A stretch of 64,000 nt of DNA from Coix lacryma-jobi var. lacryma-jobi. Its lineage: Eukaryota; Streptophyta; Magnoliopsida; Poales; Poaceae. Under the pieces are notes generated by a model. The model did not search any database. It worked only from the letters and a program-made list of their open reading frames with translations, and was not told the DNA's origin. This document shows, one piece after another, positions 30,462 through 42,823 of the stretch; position 1 is the stretch's first letter, and each line of letters begins with the position of its first letter. The DNA lies in assembly GCA_009763385.1 (NCBI GenBank), contig CM019823.1, positions 91,027,104-91,091,103 of the forward strand, read 5' to 3'. A program made the translations under genes and the position numbers.

Positions 30462-32466
30462 TGCGGATACATGGGTGTATGCCGAGTCTCTGGTGTGAGA
30501 TGAGTGATTGTCAACGGAGATGATGCGCATGTTCTTTGGCTTGTGTTGTGCAGGTGTCGAGCACGGAGGACAGTGATCGATGGCTGTGAGGGTGAAGGTC
30601 AAGTTGCGACGTGCCGTGCGAGGACCCGAGCGCGGCGCGATGAAGGATGGGCGTGCCGTGCGGCGGACGTGCCATGCCGATGTATCGGACGGTGAAGGCG
30701 GACGTGGACTTGGACTGATGGACTGGAGGCCGAGGAGGATGCTGTGGTGGCTGGCAGCCTGCGACAGCGACAAGCGGAGAAGTGCGATCATGTCGGTGGA
30801 AGGGGTGCACAGGCGGTGCATCCCCTCTACGACGCCGGTTTGTTGGTAGAGCCCGGGAAAAACCAACGGTGGACGGTTTCCAGGTTGGGCCTCAAAACCT
30901 GGGTGCTGGGTTTCCAGGTTGAGCCACAAAACCTGGGCGCGACGGTTTCCAGGTTGAGCCTCAAAACCTGGGCGTGGGCCGGTTTCCGAGTTGGGCCTCA
31001 AAACTCGGGCGCTGCGGGTTTCCTAGTTTGGGCCACAAAACTCGGGCTGGAGGCTGGTTTCCCGGTTTGGGCCTCAAAACCGGGGGCTGATGGAAAAGGC
31101 TGGTTTCCCGGTTTGGGCCACAAAACGGGGGGTGCAGAGTGGTGGCGGCACGTGGCGGCGATCTGAAGGTTGCGTGGAGGCGACGCGGAAGACCGTGCGG
31201 GCGTGGCCGTCGATCTACCTACCACCAGCGGGTGGACTAGAATAGCCTTAGGGTTAGGACTGGTCCGCTCTGTAAATACAGTAGTGAGTTGTAGAGTAGG
31301 AAATAGGCGCGTAGGCTAGGTTAGTATAAGTAGTCTAGGGGAGACACCCTCCTCCCTATCTCAATTCAGCTATCTCAATCTCAGTTTGTGCTTTCAGTCG
31401 CTAGGGTTTCCACTCTCCCATCCCCTGCTTTAGCTAGTTGAGATCCGCAGAGAGACTCCACTCTGTGTACTGTTGATTCGAGGAAGTGAGGCCGTATCCT
31501 CACCTTGGATCCCATCTCTTGGTGTCAATTCGCGTTTGATTTCATGTTCATCATGTTCTTCGCGGATTGCTTTGTGCCTTGAGTTTTCCCGTCGCTTGAT
31601 CTTTGTGCTCGGTTCATCTTTTGCGATTCCGTTTGAACTGAGTTGTTCTAGATCGTGAGGCACTTCTTTCCACCGAAGGAATCATCCTCTAACCTCACGG
31701 TCTAGGAGATCGATCGATTTTTCGTTTTGGGTCACTTTCCTCCCTTCCTCCGAAATTCTTTGATTCACCGATTTGGAGTTAGGTTCGAGCCATGATCTCT
31801 TAGAGATAGCTCACTAACCTCCTTGTGACTCCTCAGATCGAATCCCAAGCCTAGAGCATTTGATTCGGAGGAGATCGGGTTGATTGAATCCGGAGTTTCA
31901 GTGCAGTTTCGGGGTGACCGACGCTGGTCACGGCTTGAACGGACGCGTCCGGTCGTTGAAGGTTTGAGCGTGTTCTGGTTTTTGCTCTGACCGGACGCTG
32001 GAGTTAGTGGTGACCGGACTCGCCTCTATCACTGTTTCATCGCGGTTTGTTTTGACCTGACCGGACGCTGGGGGGGAACGACCGGACGCTAGTGCACCGT
32101 GCGTCCGGTCGAACACAGAGAGCTCCCAGAGCTGTTTTCTGACGACCGGACGCGTCCGGTCCCTGCTGACCGGACGCTGGCCAGAGTCCGGTCGTGGCTG
32201 TTTCGCGCCGTTTCGTCCGCGGTTCGTTCGTTCTTGATCGGATTCGAGTTCCGTCTTTTGGGTTGGCTTTCTAGGGTTGTCTAGTGTCCCGCTGTGCTTC
32301 TAGGAAGCATCCACCCTACATCTAGGGTCGTGGACATTAGCAAGCTCTAGGGTTCGCTTTGGGGTTGAGTTTGGGACAGTGGCATCTAGTTCCGAAAGGA
32401 AATTTTGAAGCTCCCATTCACCCCCCCCCCCCTCTGGTCGCTTTCGGGTAGCTTCTCGGTCCTTCA
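30462..32466 (+). repeat. C2 3' LTR
   Basis: 2005 bp, same ends and internal arrays as the 5' LTR (hairpin array about 30876-31125, TATA-like box 31325, GACCGGACGC array about 31915-32195). It includes a run of 12 or more C near 32421-32432 where the 5' copy has 7, an example of homopolymer length change. It ends CCTTCA at 32466, followed by G1 LTR sequence. Confidence 0.92.
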
Positions 32467-32676
32467 CTATTGTTATCTAAGTCTTCCGCTATTTACTCCG
32501 ATGTTGTTTGTCAAAATGTTCAAGAGATTGTAACCGAATTGTGAGCTGATCCTGCGGACATCGGGCACTGATGTAGCCCAGTGGCGGAACCCGGTCGTAA
32601 TCTCTTGGCTGTACGGATCGACTGTCAGTGGTTGACAGTGATCAGTGGGCCATGGGATTAGGGCCGTTACGTCACA
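32467..32676 (+). repeat. G1 3' LTR, second part
   Basis: CTATTGTTATC... to ...GTTACGTCACA matches 11034-11240 of the 5' LTR. Together with 16903-20810 it completes the 3' LTR. Confidence 0.92.
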
Positions 32677-32681
32677 ATGAG
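32677..32681. repeat. Target-site duplication of G1, right copy (ATGAG)
   Basis: Matches 7142-7146. C1 gag resumes immediately after it. Confidence 0.9.
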
Positions 32682-32887
32682 AAAAGAACATTACGGGCTC
32701 GGCTATTGGCATCGTGCTCATCGATCTGATGCTGAGTAGCACGAGCAGCTAAGACCACGTAATCAGCAGAGTTGCAAATATCCGAGATGGAAGCACCCAA
32801 ACTCTGCAGATAGGCCGACATGCGTATCTTCCAATACGCATAGTTCATCCCATCAAAAACCGGTGGTTTGCCCACGCCGCGATCCAT
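32682..32887 (-). pseudogene. C1 gag, N-terminal part
   Basis: On the minus strand the ATG at 32887 opens MDRGVGKPPVFDGMNYAYWKI..., the same start as C2 gag, and reads without a stop to the G1 insertion. It continues at 7146. The start is supported by the conserved ATG about 50 bp after the primer site in both elements. Confidence 0.85.
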
Positions 32888-32936
32888 GTCACCTTCTGTG
32901 GATCTAGAACTGGCTAAGGTGGAAGATCCTTAACCC

Positions 32937-32948
32937 GCTCTGATACCA
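32937..32948 (-). promoter_or_regulatory. C1 primer-binding site (tRNA-Met)
   Basis: On the minus strand TGGTATCAGAGC, a perfect complement to the initiator tRNA-Met end, two bases after the LTR. Confidence 0.85.
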
Positions 32949-32950
32949 AT

Positions 32951-34122
32951 TGAAGGATCCAAAGTGCAACCAAAACGCGACCAGAGGGGGGGTGAATGGG
33001 AGCTCCAAATTTTCCTTTCGGAAACTTGTTGCCACTGTCCCAAGAATCAACCCCAACAGCAAACCTTAGAGCTTGCAAGTGTCCATGACCCTAGAGATAG
33101 GGTGGATGCTTCCAAGAAGCACAGCGAGACACTACACAACTCTAGAAACCCAACGCAAAAACCGAAAAACGAAAAAAAAACCACAACGAGCGAACCGTGG
33201 ACGAAAAACGCAGAGAACAGAGATGACCGGACTCTACCTGCGTCCGGTCACTAACCACCGGACGAGCGAACCGGAAATCATGAGTGCGACCGGAATCTAC
33301 TAGTTTTGAACTTTACTGTTTCTGACTGGACTCTCAGCAGGGGAGCGTCCGGTCGGTGTGCCCAGGGTCCGGTTAAGAGAAAAACACTTGATGAACAGTA
33401 ACAGGAGCGAGTCCGGTCATAAATCAACAGAGCGTCCGATCAAGTCAATGAAAACTGAGGGCTCAAACCTTCAACGACCGGACTCTGGTCCATGCGTCCG
33501 GTCGCCCCGACCCTAGCGTCCGGTCACCCCAAAAACGTGTTGTTTGTCCACCGATTCAACTCGATCTCACCCAAAACGAATCCTCTAGGGATCGAACCTA
33601 TCTCCAAATCGATGAATCGAAGAGATTCGGGGGAAAGGAGAAAGACTTGATCCAAAATGAAAATCGACCGATCTACTAGCTCGTGAGGTTAGAGGAGAAT
33701 TCCTTTAGTGGAAAGAAGTGCCTCACAATCTAGAACATCTATGTTCAAACGGGATCGCAAAAGACGCAACGTACAAAGAGATCGATCGACGGGAAAAACG
33801 TGGAGAAAAACAATCTGTGAAGAACAAGAACAAAACGTGAATCACAACCACGAATTTGCAACCGTGTGGCTACCACACGCTACAACAGTGAGATTACGGT
33901 CTCACATCCTCAAAATCTCACGGACACAGAGGTATGATTGTTTTCTCTGTGGATCTCAGTTCGTTATAGCAGAGAATGGGGAGAGCAGGAAAACCTAGAA
34001 GGCAAAATAGCAAATGAGTGACATAGTTTGGGAGGTGGGAGTCTCCCCCTACTTATCCTAATTCTAATTCCCACTCTACCCCTACTTAATTACAGAGCGA
34101 ACCAGCTAAACCCTACGGTTAT
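32951..34122 (-). repeat. C1 5' LTR, 3' segment
   Basis: Minus-strand LTR end ...CCTTCA at 32951, with GACCGGACGC-type motifs (about 33220-33530). It is interrupted at 34122 by L1; the last five bases (GTTAT, 34118-34122) are the L1 target duplication. It is more diverged from C2 than the two C2 LTRs are from each other. Confidence 0.85.
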
Positions 34123-35734
34123 TGTTGGCACAAAATGCGTCGCACCGTGCCTCACACACAGCAAGCCGAAAAGCGTAGCTTCAATTGGGTGCCCGGACGG
34201 TTTGGAATCAGGAGACATGCCAGTCAGTTTGACCTGAAAGCCAACAAGTTATAAAATTGTGAGAATAAAACTGGAACATGCCGGATGAGACCAGACAGTT
34301 CCATATTTACGGCTCGGAAGCCCCACTCACACTGACATATACTATTAGAAGCTATCTGTCAACAAGTTTGTTTTAAAGATCATCGGCTAACTCCCAAACA
34401 CCAAGCATATGTAAATAATCAGTTGCCGAATGTGCATTCATAAAAGACATGCTTGAACAAAAGATAAGTTATATAATAATGTATAACCAAGCTCGGCCAA
34501 ACTAGCCAAATTGGGGTCCATGAAGAAGGAACATGCAAACCAAGAACGATTAAACTAATCTAAAACCTGCATCTACCGCACGATACCTAGTTTTATCAAA
34601 GCCTAAGCATGATTGATATGTATGAAACCGCAACACATAACAATCTAGATTAGAAATTAATTCGGCCATCATGGTTGTTCGATTATCAGAAGAAACAAGT
34701 AAAAACTTGTAAAGCAAGGCCGAACAAAAATCAATCTAGATTGGGCAAAAGGTGTGTTAAAAACTTAATTAAATAAATCATGCAACACTGGTAACTTAAT
34801 GAATCTACTAGATTTTGCCAAATCTAATAGAGCCGATAACTATCTTGCTTTTACTAAATGTATCAATAAACGTCTGTCGCATGGTACTTATTCGTAAGCA
34901 AAGCACAAGCGAAGACTTCTTGATTATTAGCAAAGGTCCGCCGCACGACCATTGCACCAAACAAACAAGACTACTTGCATCACATCTAAATCCACCGCAT
35001 GATACTAGACATGATAACAAGGTTGCCGGGACTTACGGAGGTCGATGGATCGATGATTCCTCTCGAAGAACTCGACGACACGACAAAGGACTCGAAGATG
35101 GCACGTGGCCGATTTGTATTGATGTGGTTGTGAACAGTCATTACAATGGACACGGGTTTATATTTATACCCCGAGCTGATAAGAGTCCAGAAGGGACTTG
35201 CCTAATAACAAAATCTATAAAAGAAATAATTGAGATACAAGGACTCGTATTTCCCTTATACAGAATCCTTGTCCATGAAGCTGCCTTTATAAGTCTGACC
35301 CTCATACGTGATTGACTTTCAAGTGCATGTATATTGTCCCTTTCTTTATTTGTTTGCATCTGATAGCACACGAAGTAATCAATTGATCCTAATGACGCGT
35401 ATGGCATTTGGGCTCACATGTACAGTCATACAAAATTCCAAAATAAACAACTCTGACTTGCCTTCCATGCTTTTAGGACCACAATCACCACTAGTCCTTA
35501 TCTTGTGCACCAGGTATTAACACGCCCAGGCTTCGAACATATACACGTACAAGCACAACTTCCTTTTTTGCTTCATGGTGTTCACGGTCGTCGTCTCTTG
35601 CTTCTTCTAAAATATACTATTAATATTCTTTAGACGGCGTACAAAAATCCTTCAATATGATACCCTTATTTTTGACCCCATCGGCTGATTTCTTCTTGTC
35701 CAGAATAAACTTGCTAAATTTTGGTGTAAACACA
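34123..35734 (-). repeat. L1 3' LTR (left copy)
   Basis: 1612 bp, aligning over its length with 40001-41600. On the minus strand a TATA box TATAAATA lies at 35161-35168. It contains four degenerate copies of a CCGCAYGA motif (near 34577, 34877, 34941, 34994). Confidence 0.88.
35161..35168 (-). promoter_or_regulatory. TATA box of L1 LTR
   Basis: On the minus strand TATAAATA within CTCGGGGTATAAATATAAA. The right LTR keeps the same sequence near 41030. It supports minus-strand orientation. Confidence 0.6.
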
Positions 35735-38700
35735 GGCCCTCCTAGTTTGGAGTATGAATTTTCATGGTTCGAACTATTCCAGTCTATTGATCTGCTCTTT
35801 CTAAGTTGATGTCTTCTGACCTCTGCATGAGTTCCATACCGATTACCTTCTTTCGACATGGCTTTCTGACATTATAATCACAATCGGTCACCTGTAGACA
35901 ATAAACATTGGTCTCTTCCTTGCGGTTGACCATGAGTATCAAATCTAGAGTGAACTGAGAATGCCTTTCCATTATTAGCCTGTATAACTTGATATCCTTG
36001 ACTGGCTGCCAACAGACTGATTGACTTGGACTATAGATCCAACATCAATAGTAGTCTTTATTATAATCGGCCTTCTCAGTAGCCGATGAAATATTTCTTA
36101 GGAATTACCAACTGATGATCTATAATATATCAATGTTTCTTCCAAGAAGCCAAAGAACTCATTGGCAACAATAGCGTGATCTTACCGAATTTCCACATTT
36201 TTTCTGTAAAATAACAAACCTCCAATACATGTGGAAATAGGTTAACAGTAAATGCGTATATGTATAAATATAATAGTTCTCCATTTTGTTGTTGATGAGA
36301 AGATGCTGCTGGCAATGTGACTATATCTCAAGAGTATCACATCTATAACTAAGATTTCTGTTAAATTTGAATAAAATGGTATTCTAGATATCCTTCTTTC
36401 TCTTCAACCATTGGGCTTTTAGCTTTGACTAAATGTCAGTAAAATCACAAAACAAAAAAAGAACATAATTGCTTATCCTTTATCCTTCGAACACTCTTCT
36501 TGTGGAGTTTTTATATTCTTCTCGGTTTCGGCGAACATTCGTTCATCATTTTTATTTCCGAGTATGAAAGATATCACATAATATTGCAAAGTCAAAAAAA
36601 TCTGGACTATAAGGAGATACAAGTCATATACTTAGATCAGAAGTGCGAGTAAAGATTTTATTCTTCTACATATCATTCTCTCTTAGTCATCTTAAAATAT
36701 ATGAGGCTACTGGACCTTGTTCATCTTTTATTTATCTGGCGATCACGTGACCGTCATTTTTTCTAACTCAGTTCGGTGGACACGTGCCCGTCATTTTTAT
36801 TCTGAGTTTTTTTAGAGCAAAAATAGCCTCATATACTTTAAACAGAGAAAGAGTGCATGCACATGATATTATTAATTATATTGTAAATCTTGATCTTGGG
36901 AATATGACTATAATCTCACTAGAAGTCTCAACAATTTGATAAAGCTCAATATGATATTTAAGAAAATTTTATTTTATGAATTCTCCAGAATTAAAGTATC
37001 TCTTAGAATAATGTTATAGCAAATTCTATCCCCATTCATATTTTACGATCACTTTTAGACAAAGTTTGAACTGTATGCGACCCACAAGTTTCAAAGATTT
37101 CTAGATAAATATTATAACCTCTAAACCCAAATTTAGAGAAATCAAAGCAATAAATTAGACACAGGTAAAACATAAAACAGAGTATCTATCCATCATTTCA
37201 ATAATAGATAAGCTAGAACATTATTTATATCACATATGTGTATTATTTTCAAGACATTAATTTATCATGGAGATGCAACATCATAAGTTTTGCCCTTTTA
37301 ATATTTTAATTCTAAACTTCAACATTGTTTGAAAAGTAAAGGTAGAGTTACGCAAACCATCGTTGAAGGAGTCAATGGAAGTCATTCATCTTGTCCTTCT
37401 TCATGATGAATCACTCGAGATGTTGCATAATGCATATGCGTGGCCAGTCCAAATCTCCGTCAATAGAAAATTTTTGCTTAGCTGATGATTGGCTATCTAT
37501 CTCGTCTTTCTCAACTCTGAGCCTGATCAACTCAGCATACTCCGTGACTCTTCTTGCCGATATAAACAACTCGTGGCCCCCCTAATTGTCGCCGAAGAAC
37601 TCGATTTCATTAGATTATTGATAAGTAATAGGCCTCCCGGGCGTAGTCACGGCCCAAACTTCTCCACGTCTTCCACTCGTTTATCAGCCGATGAGCTAGG
37701 AGAGGGTCTTCAACTTTGTTTGCCTGCATTATTTTGTCAACGTCATCAGGAACAAGCTCTTTGACTCTAATTCACGGTAACTTCCATCCGGATTTGGGTT
37801 CGCTCGCCGAACCAGTTGCTGATTCCATTTCATAAATTATTTTCTTGGACCGGCGATAATGTTTCCTTTCAACTTTCCATATCAGCATGCTGACCTTTTG
37901 CCGAACTCGAGTTAAGTCTAGCTATTAACATGTTTGTTCGGTCATATTTCTTAGCGAACTATCGGCTTTATGTCCTTGCCGATCAGCTATTCATTCTTTT
38001 TCACTTTTAGATCAAATGATTTCAGATTCCACACTTCCATTATCCTATCTGAACCTCCCCTTTATTTCAGTGGTAAATTTAGTCGATCATGGTTCCATCA
38101 TTTGAGGCATCAGCTGAAATTGAATCTGAACTGGCTCGTCCCCCGACCGATCTCCATACATCTACTCTTGGAGCCAATCCTTTTATTCAACAGTTAGTTG
38201 ATTCCTACTATCGGTCATTCATCTTCTCAACTTAGTGCACTAGTGATCACAGCTTTAGAATGTTAGAACCGACTGAACATCTTGAACTTGACTATATAAG
38301 CCGAGGCCACTTAGCTTGATCAGCTAGCTAACTGCCATGATACGTCTTCAACTGTACTCCGAGATGCTTCACATGCTCAACATACCAACATATTTTTGCT
38401 TCAAATATATTAACTCTAAGATATACCAAATACTTAATTCATCAAGCCAATTTGAGTAGCACTCGTAACTTTCAATACCACAATTGACGATTGAAATATT
38501 TGGATCAATCATCCCTGATAGTCTTTTGTATCTTATTTGTAGATCAATCATCCTCTGATAGATTCTTTTGTACTGATGGGAGCAATTTTCTGGGCCGACC
38601 AGGAGTGAACCTCCTCTACACCGACGGTCGCACAACCTGGTGAATGTTGTGATAGCAGCTTCTACCCTGTCATCTGCTGTTTACTGAACTTGAGGATCTT

Positions 38701-40000
38701 AAGGTTGTCTTGATGACATCATCCGAAGAATAGGTAACCGATAGATCTCCGAAGGTACCCGCTTTGTTTTACTGATAACAGGCTTGCCATTGGATCAATA
38801 TACCATTAATATATTGAAATACCTCTTATTGGCTATTAGCTTGATGTCTTGCTTCATTTTAGCCGATGCAGTATAATCGTACTCAATAAATCCTATTTCC
38901 TTCCCTTTGTCTTACATGGAAAGATTCTCTAACCTCATAGCCAATTTCGTCTTACAAAGTGATCAACTGTCATTGGTTTGGACAGCAACTCATGTACGGG
39001 CATGATCTGTGTATTCAGCAATACCGAGTTGTTGCCATGAGCATGATAGCATGGTGAACCAGGTTATCGGCAAACCGGGGAAGGTTGAAGAAATTTCAGT
39101 CATTAACATGTTGTTGTTCAGTCAAACGCGGGTTTCAAGTCGACTATTATAATGTCTTGATTTATCATGCTTGGACATGTCAACAAAAGATCGATTATCA
39201 CTTGATTAATTCCATTAATCAAATAAACAATTTAGTCCCCTTGCCTCATCACCATGCCTTAATCAACTGTCGTCTGATACCTTGATTTTCGGCTAACTAT
39301 ATCAATGCTAGAAAAATATACTCTTAATATCCTCAATATTCGGGGCTGATTCTTCACGTGACGATGATAACTCCAGCCGATTTCTATATGCATATCGGCC
39401 AATTAGTATATTTTTCTTGTGTTGTTGTATCCACCGATCCTTTCCTGAATAGCCGATTCAAAAGATGACATGCAGATAAGCTATCGGCCAACTTCCTCGG
39501 CTGACGTATGACCCCTTGATAATCAATCGGCTATTTATAGCAGCATGCAAATAAATCTGAGTTTGGACTTCATCTCTTTGAACATCTCCATGAAAATCTG
39601 CTTTTATTTATCTCTTCATGTGCATACCGTGCCATGATATATTGGAGACCGATACATTCATGTCATGATGTATTTGAAGCCATTTTATTTTTAGGAGAAG
39701 TTCATTAACTTCTCTAATTGTTTTCTATGTCCCTGCACGGAGAAAATCCACCCATACATGCTATCTGCGTCTTCGTAGATGCCATGTACACTCAGTTGAT
39801 CAGCAGCTATCCCGTGCGTACACGTTGAATCTGCTGTTTAATGCATATTCAGCAATTGGTCATCTCTAGCAATCAGTCTGTACAGGCATACTCTTCTCGT
39901 ACAATAGTCGATGGAGTTAAGGGAAACAACCAATCCTTATTTATACCGGCCTTTGACAATCAAACACGAATTGTTGTCCCACCGGGCGTGCCAAAAAGTG
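35735..40000 (-). other. L1 internal region, non-coding
   Basis: No frame longer than about 90 codons resembles a known protein. It begins (right end) at the primer site and ends (left end) at a purine tract AGGAGGGCC beside the left LTR. The right half (about 37500-39540) is rich in the pentamer GCCGA/TCGGC; the left half (36350-37350) is AT-rich. Confidence 0.75.
39976..39993 (-). promoter_or_regulatory. L1 primer-binding site (tRNA-Arg-like)
   Basis: On the minus strand TGGCACGCCCGGTGGGAC, seven bases inside the right LTR. This form is common in Tat-type gypsy elements. Confidence 0.7.
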
Positions 40001-41600
40001 TGTTGGCACAAAATGCGTTACACCGTACCTCACACACAGCAAGCCAAAAAGCGTATCTTCAATTGGGTGCCCGGACGGTTTGGAATCCGGAGACATGCCA
40101 GTCGGTTTGACCTGAAAGCCAACAAGGCATAAAAATTGTGAGAACAAAACTGGAACATGCCGGATGAGACTAGACAGTTCCATATTTATGGCTCTGAAGC
40201 CACTCACAACGACATATAGCTATAGAAACTATCTGTCAACAAGTTTTAAAGATCATTCGGCTAACTCCAAACACAAGCATATGTAAATAATCAGTTGTCG
40301 AATGTACATTCATAAAAGACATGCTTGAACAAAATATAAGTTATAAAATAATGTATAACCAAGCTCGGTAAACCAGCCGAATTGGGGTCCATGAAGAAGG
40401 AACATGCAAACCAAGAATGATTAAACTAATCTAAAACCTACATCTGTCGCACGATACCTAGTTTTATCAAAGCCTAAACATGATTGATATGTATAAACCC
40501 GCAACACGTAACAATGTAGATTAGAAATTAATTCGGCCATCATGGTTGTTCGATTATCAGAAGAAGAAGTAAAAACTTGTAAAGCAAGGCCGAACAAAAA
40601 TCAATCTAGATTGGGCAAAAGAGTGTTGTAAAGCTTAATTAAATAAATCATGCAACAATGGTAACTTAATGAATCTACTAGATTTTGCCAAATCTAATAG
40701 AGCCGATAACTATCTTGCTTTTGCTAAACATATCAATAAATGTCTGCCGCACGATATTTATTCATAAGCAAAGCACAAGCGAAGACTTCTTGATTATTAG
40801 CAAAGGTCTGCCGCACGACCATTGCAAACAAACAAAACTACTTGCATCACATCTAAATCCACCGCATGATACTAGACATGATAACAAGGTTGTCGGGACT
40901 TACGAAGGTCGACGGATCGATGATTCCTCTCGAAGAACTCGACGACACGACAAAGGACTCGAAGATGGCACGGGGCCGATTTGTATTGATGTGGTTGTGA
41001 ACAGTCATTACAATGGACACGGGTTTATATTTATACCCCGAGCAGATAAGAGTCCTGAACGGACTTGCCTAATAACAAAATCTATAAAAAGAAATAATTG
41101 AGATACATGGACTTGTATTTCCCTTATACAGAATCCTTGTCCATGAAGCTGCCTTTATAAGTCTGACCCTCATACGTGATTGACTTTCAAGTGCATGTAT
41201 ATTGTCCCTTTCTTTATTTGTTTTCCTCTGATAGCACACGAAGTAATCAATTGATCCTAATGTCGCGTATGGCATTTGGGCTCACATGTACGGTCATAAA
41301 AAAATTCCAAAATAAACAACTCTGACTTGCCTTCCATGCTTTTAGGATCACAATCACCACTAGTCCTTTTCTTGTGCACCAGGTATTAACATGCCCAGGC
41401 TTCGAACATATACACATACAAGCACAACTTCCTTTTTTGCTTCATGGTGTTCACGGTCGTCATCTCTTGCTTCTTCTAAAATATACTGATTAATTTTCTT
41501 TAGACGGCGTACAAAAATCCTTCAATATGATCCCCTTATTTTGACCCCATCGGCTGATTTCTTCTTGTCCAGAATAAACTTGCTAAATTTTTTGTAAATA
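40001..41600 (-). repeat. L1 5' LTR (right copy)
   Basis: 1600 bp, partner of 34123-35734, with substitutions and small indels. The outer end has lost the TG terminus. It is followed by the duplication GTTAT at 41601-41605 and then C1 LTR sequence. Confidence 0.88.
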
Positions 41601-41605
41601 GTTAT

Positions 41606-41965
41606 TCTGGACCAACTCGTGGTAGATGGTGATCCGATGGCCACGCCCGCACAACTGGTAGCGTTGCCTCGACGCAACCTCACCGATTGCCGCCACGTGC
41701 CGCCACCGCTCTGCTCGTCCTTTTCCCGGACTTCGCCCCCGGTTTTGAGGCCCAAACCGGGAAACCAGCCTTCACGACCAACCCCCGGTTTTGAGGCCCA
41801 AACCGGAAACCAGCTGTCCATCGCTTGAGTTTTGTGGCCCAAACTCAGAAACCCGCAGCACCCAGGTTTTGAGGCCCAAACCTGGAAACCGTCCTCAGCC
41901 CGTGTTTTGTGGCCTATACTCGGAAACCATCAGTGCCCAGGTTTGAGGCCCCAAACCTGGAAACC
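41606..41965 (-). repeat. C1 5' LTR, middle segment with hairpin array
   Basis: Resumes the C1 LTR after L1. Contains six hairpin units between about 41738 and 41960 on the minus strand with stems of CCCGGTTT, TTGAGTTT and CCCAGGTTT types, some decayed. It is interrupted at 41965 by C3; AAACC (41961-41965) is the C3 target duplication and lies between hairpin units. Confidence 0.85.
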
Positions 41966-42621
41966 TGAGAACATATATGATGAATGATTGACTTTGATGA
42001 GGAAGGTTTGAGGCTTTTACCCGGTTGAGTCTATATCTAGCTATGCGCTTAATGTGTATGACTAACCGGTGGCGTTGAGTTGTGTGGTGTTTCTGTGTTG
42101 GTGTGCGTGTGCGACATGTGTCTCTTGGCTGTGTTAATGTGCAGGTGTGGAGCTCGGATACAGTGGTCAATGGCGAGGTGAAGGTCAAGTAGAGACGTGC
42201 CGTGCCGATGAACCGGGAGCGGTGAAGGATGGGCGTGCCGTGCGGCGGACGTGCCATGTCGATGTACCCAGAGCGGTGAAGGGCGGACGTGAGGCTTGGA
42301 CTGACGGACCAGAGGGCCAGAGGACCAGCTGTGGTAGCTGGCACGTGGCATCGGCGAGCGAGAGCACATGGGGATGTGCGTGCATCATCGCCGAGTCGGG
42401 AGGAAGACGTGGCGTCGTGCCACTTGATGGAGGTCGGACACGGGCTTGCGTGCGGCGCAAGTGCCGTCGGCCAAGTCAAGGAGGATGGCGAAGGCGTTGT
42501 GCCCGGCGTGGAGGTTGGACATGCATCGGCATCGGTGCCGGTGGTCGGGGTGTGCGAACCACATCCCGTCTACAGTGTGGGTTCGGTAGCTGAGCCTCAA
42601 AAAGCTACCATCGACGGTTTT

Positions 42622-42823
42622 CGAGTTTGGGCATCAAAACTCGGGGTGCCGGTTTCCGAGTTTAGGCCTCAAAACTCGGGGTGGACGGTTTCCAGGTTTG
42701 GGCCTCAAAACCTGGGCGCGCGGGTTTCCGAGTTTGGGCCTCAAAACTCGGGGTGGACGGTTTCCAGGTTTGGGCCCAAAACCTGGGCTGGCAGGTTTCC
42801 TGGTTTGGGCCTCAAAACCGGGG
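42622..42823 (+). repeat. Six-unit hairpin array in C3 5' LTR
   Basis: Units alternate between CGAGTTT/AAACTCG and CCAGGTTT/AAACCTGG stems around a GGGCCTC-type loop; the last is CCTGGTTT with AAACCGGG here and with the fully matching AAACCAGG in the 3' LTR (50909-50932). The 3' LTR array spans about 50725-50932. Confidence 0.88.

Larger units (their letters stand above)
20811..32466 (+). mobile_element. C2: Sirevirus-like Ty1/copia element, near full length, frameshifted
   Basis: 5' LTR 20811-22784, primer site 22787, gag, protease, integrase, RT, RNase H (to 28775), a 1.7-kb 3' non-coding domain, polypurine tract, and 3' LTR 30462-32466 ending ...GGTCCTTCA. LTR ends are TG...CA. Order PR-IN-RT-RH defines Ty1/copia. 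Large coiled-coil gag with zinc knuckles, CpG-rich palindromic LTR repeats and a repeat-rich 3' domain with multiple polypurine-like tracts are typical of Sireviruses. It is inserted in the G1 3' LTR. At least eight frame breaks make it non-functional as written. Confidence 0.9.
7147..32676 (+). mobile_element. G1: Tekay-like chromovirus (Ty3/gypsy), with C2 nested in its 3' LTR
   Basis: Complete structure: 5' LTR 7147-11240, tRNA-Met type primer site at 11244, an extra upstream ORF, gag-protease, RT-RNase H, integrase with chromodomain, polypurine tract, and 3' LTR 16903-20810 plus 32467-32676. TSD is ATGAG. Very long LTRs (about 4.1 kb), LTR ends TGTAACACC...GTCACA and the C-terminal chromodomain fit the Tekay/Del branch of chromoviruses. 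Reading frames carry frameshifts and one in-frame TGA, so this copy is probably not active as sequenced. Confidence 0.9.
34123..41600 (-). mobile_element. L1: non-autonomous Tat-like LTR retrotransposon (LARD-type), no coding capacity seen
   Basis: Two LTRs (34123-35734 and 40001-41600) flank 4266 bp without any recognisable gag or pol. Orientation is minus: the primer site lies beside the right LTR and a purine tract beside the left one. TSD is GTTAT (34118-34122 and 41601-41605). LTR ends on the minus strand are TGTGTTTACACC...GTGCCAACA (first bases changed to TATTTACA in the right copy). A tRNA-Arg-like primer site and the LTR start fit the Tat/Grande-RIRE2 group, but without pol this stays inferred. 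Confidence 0.8.
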
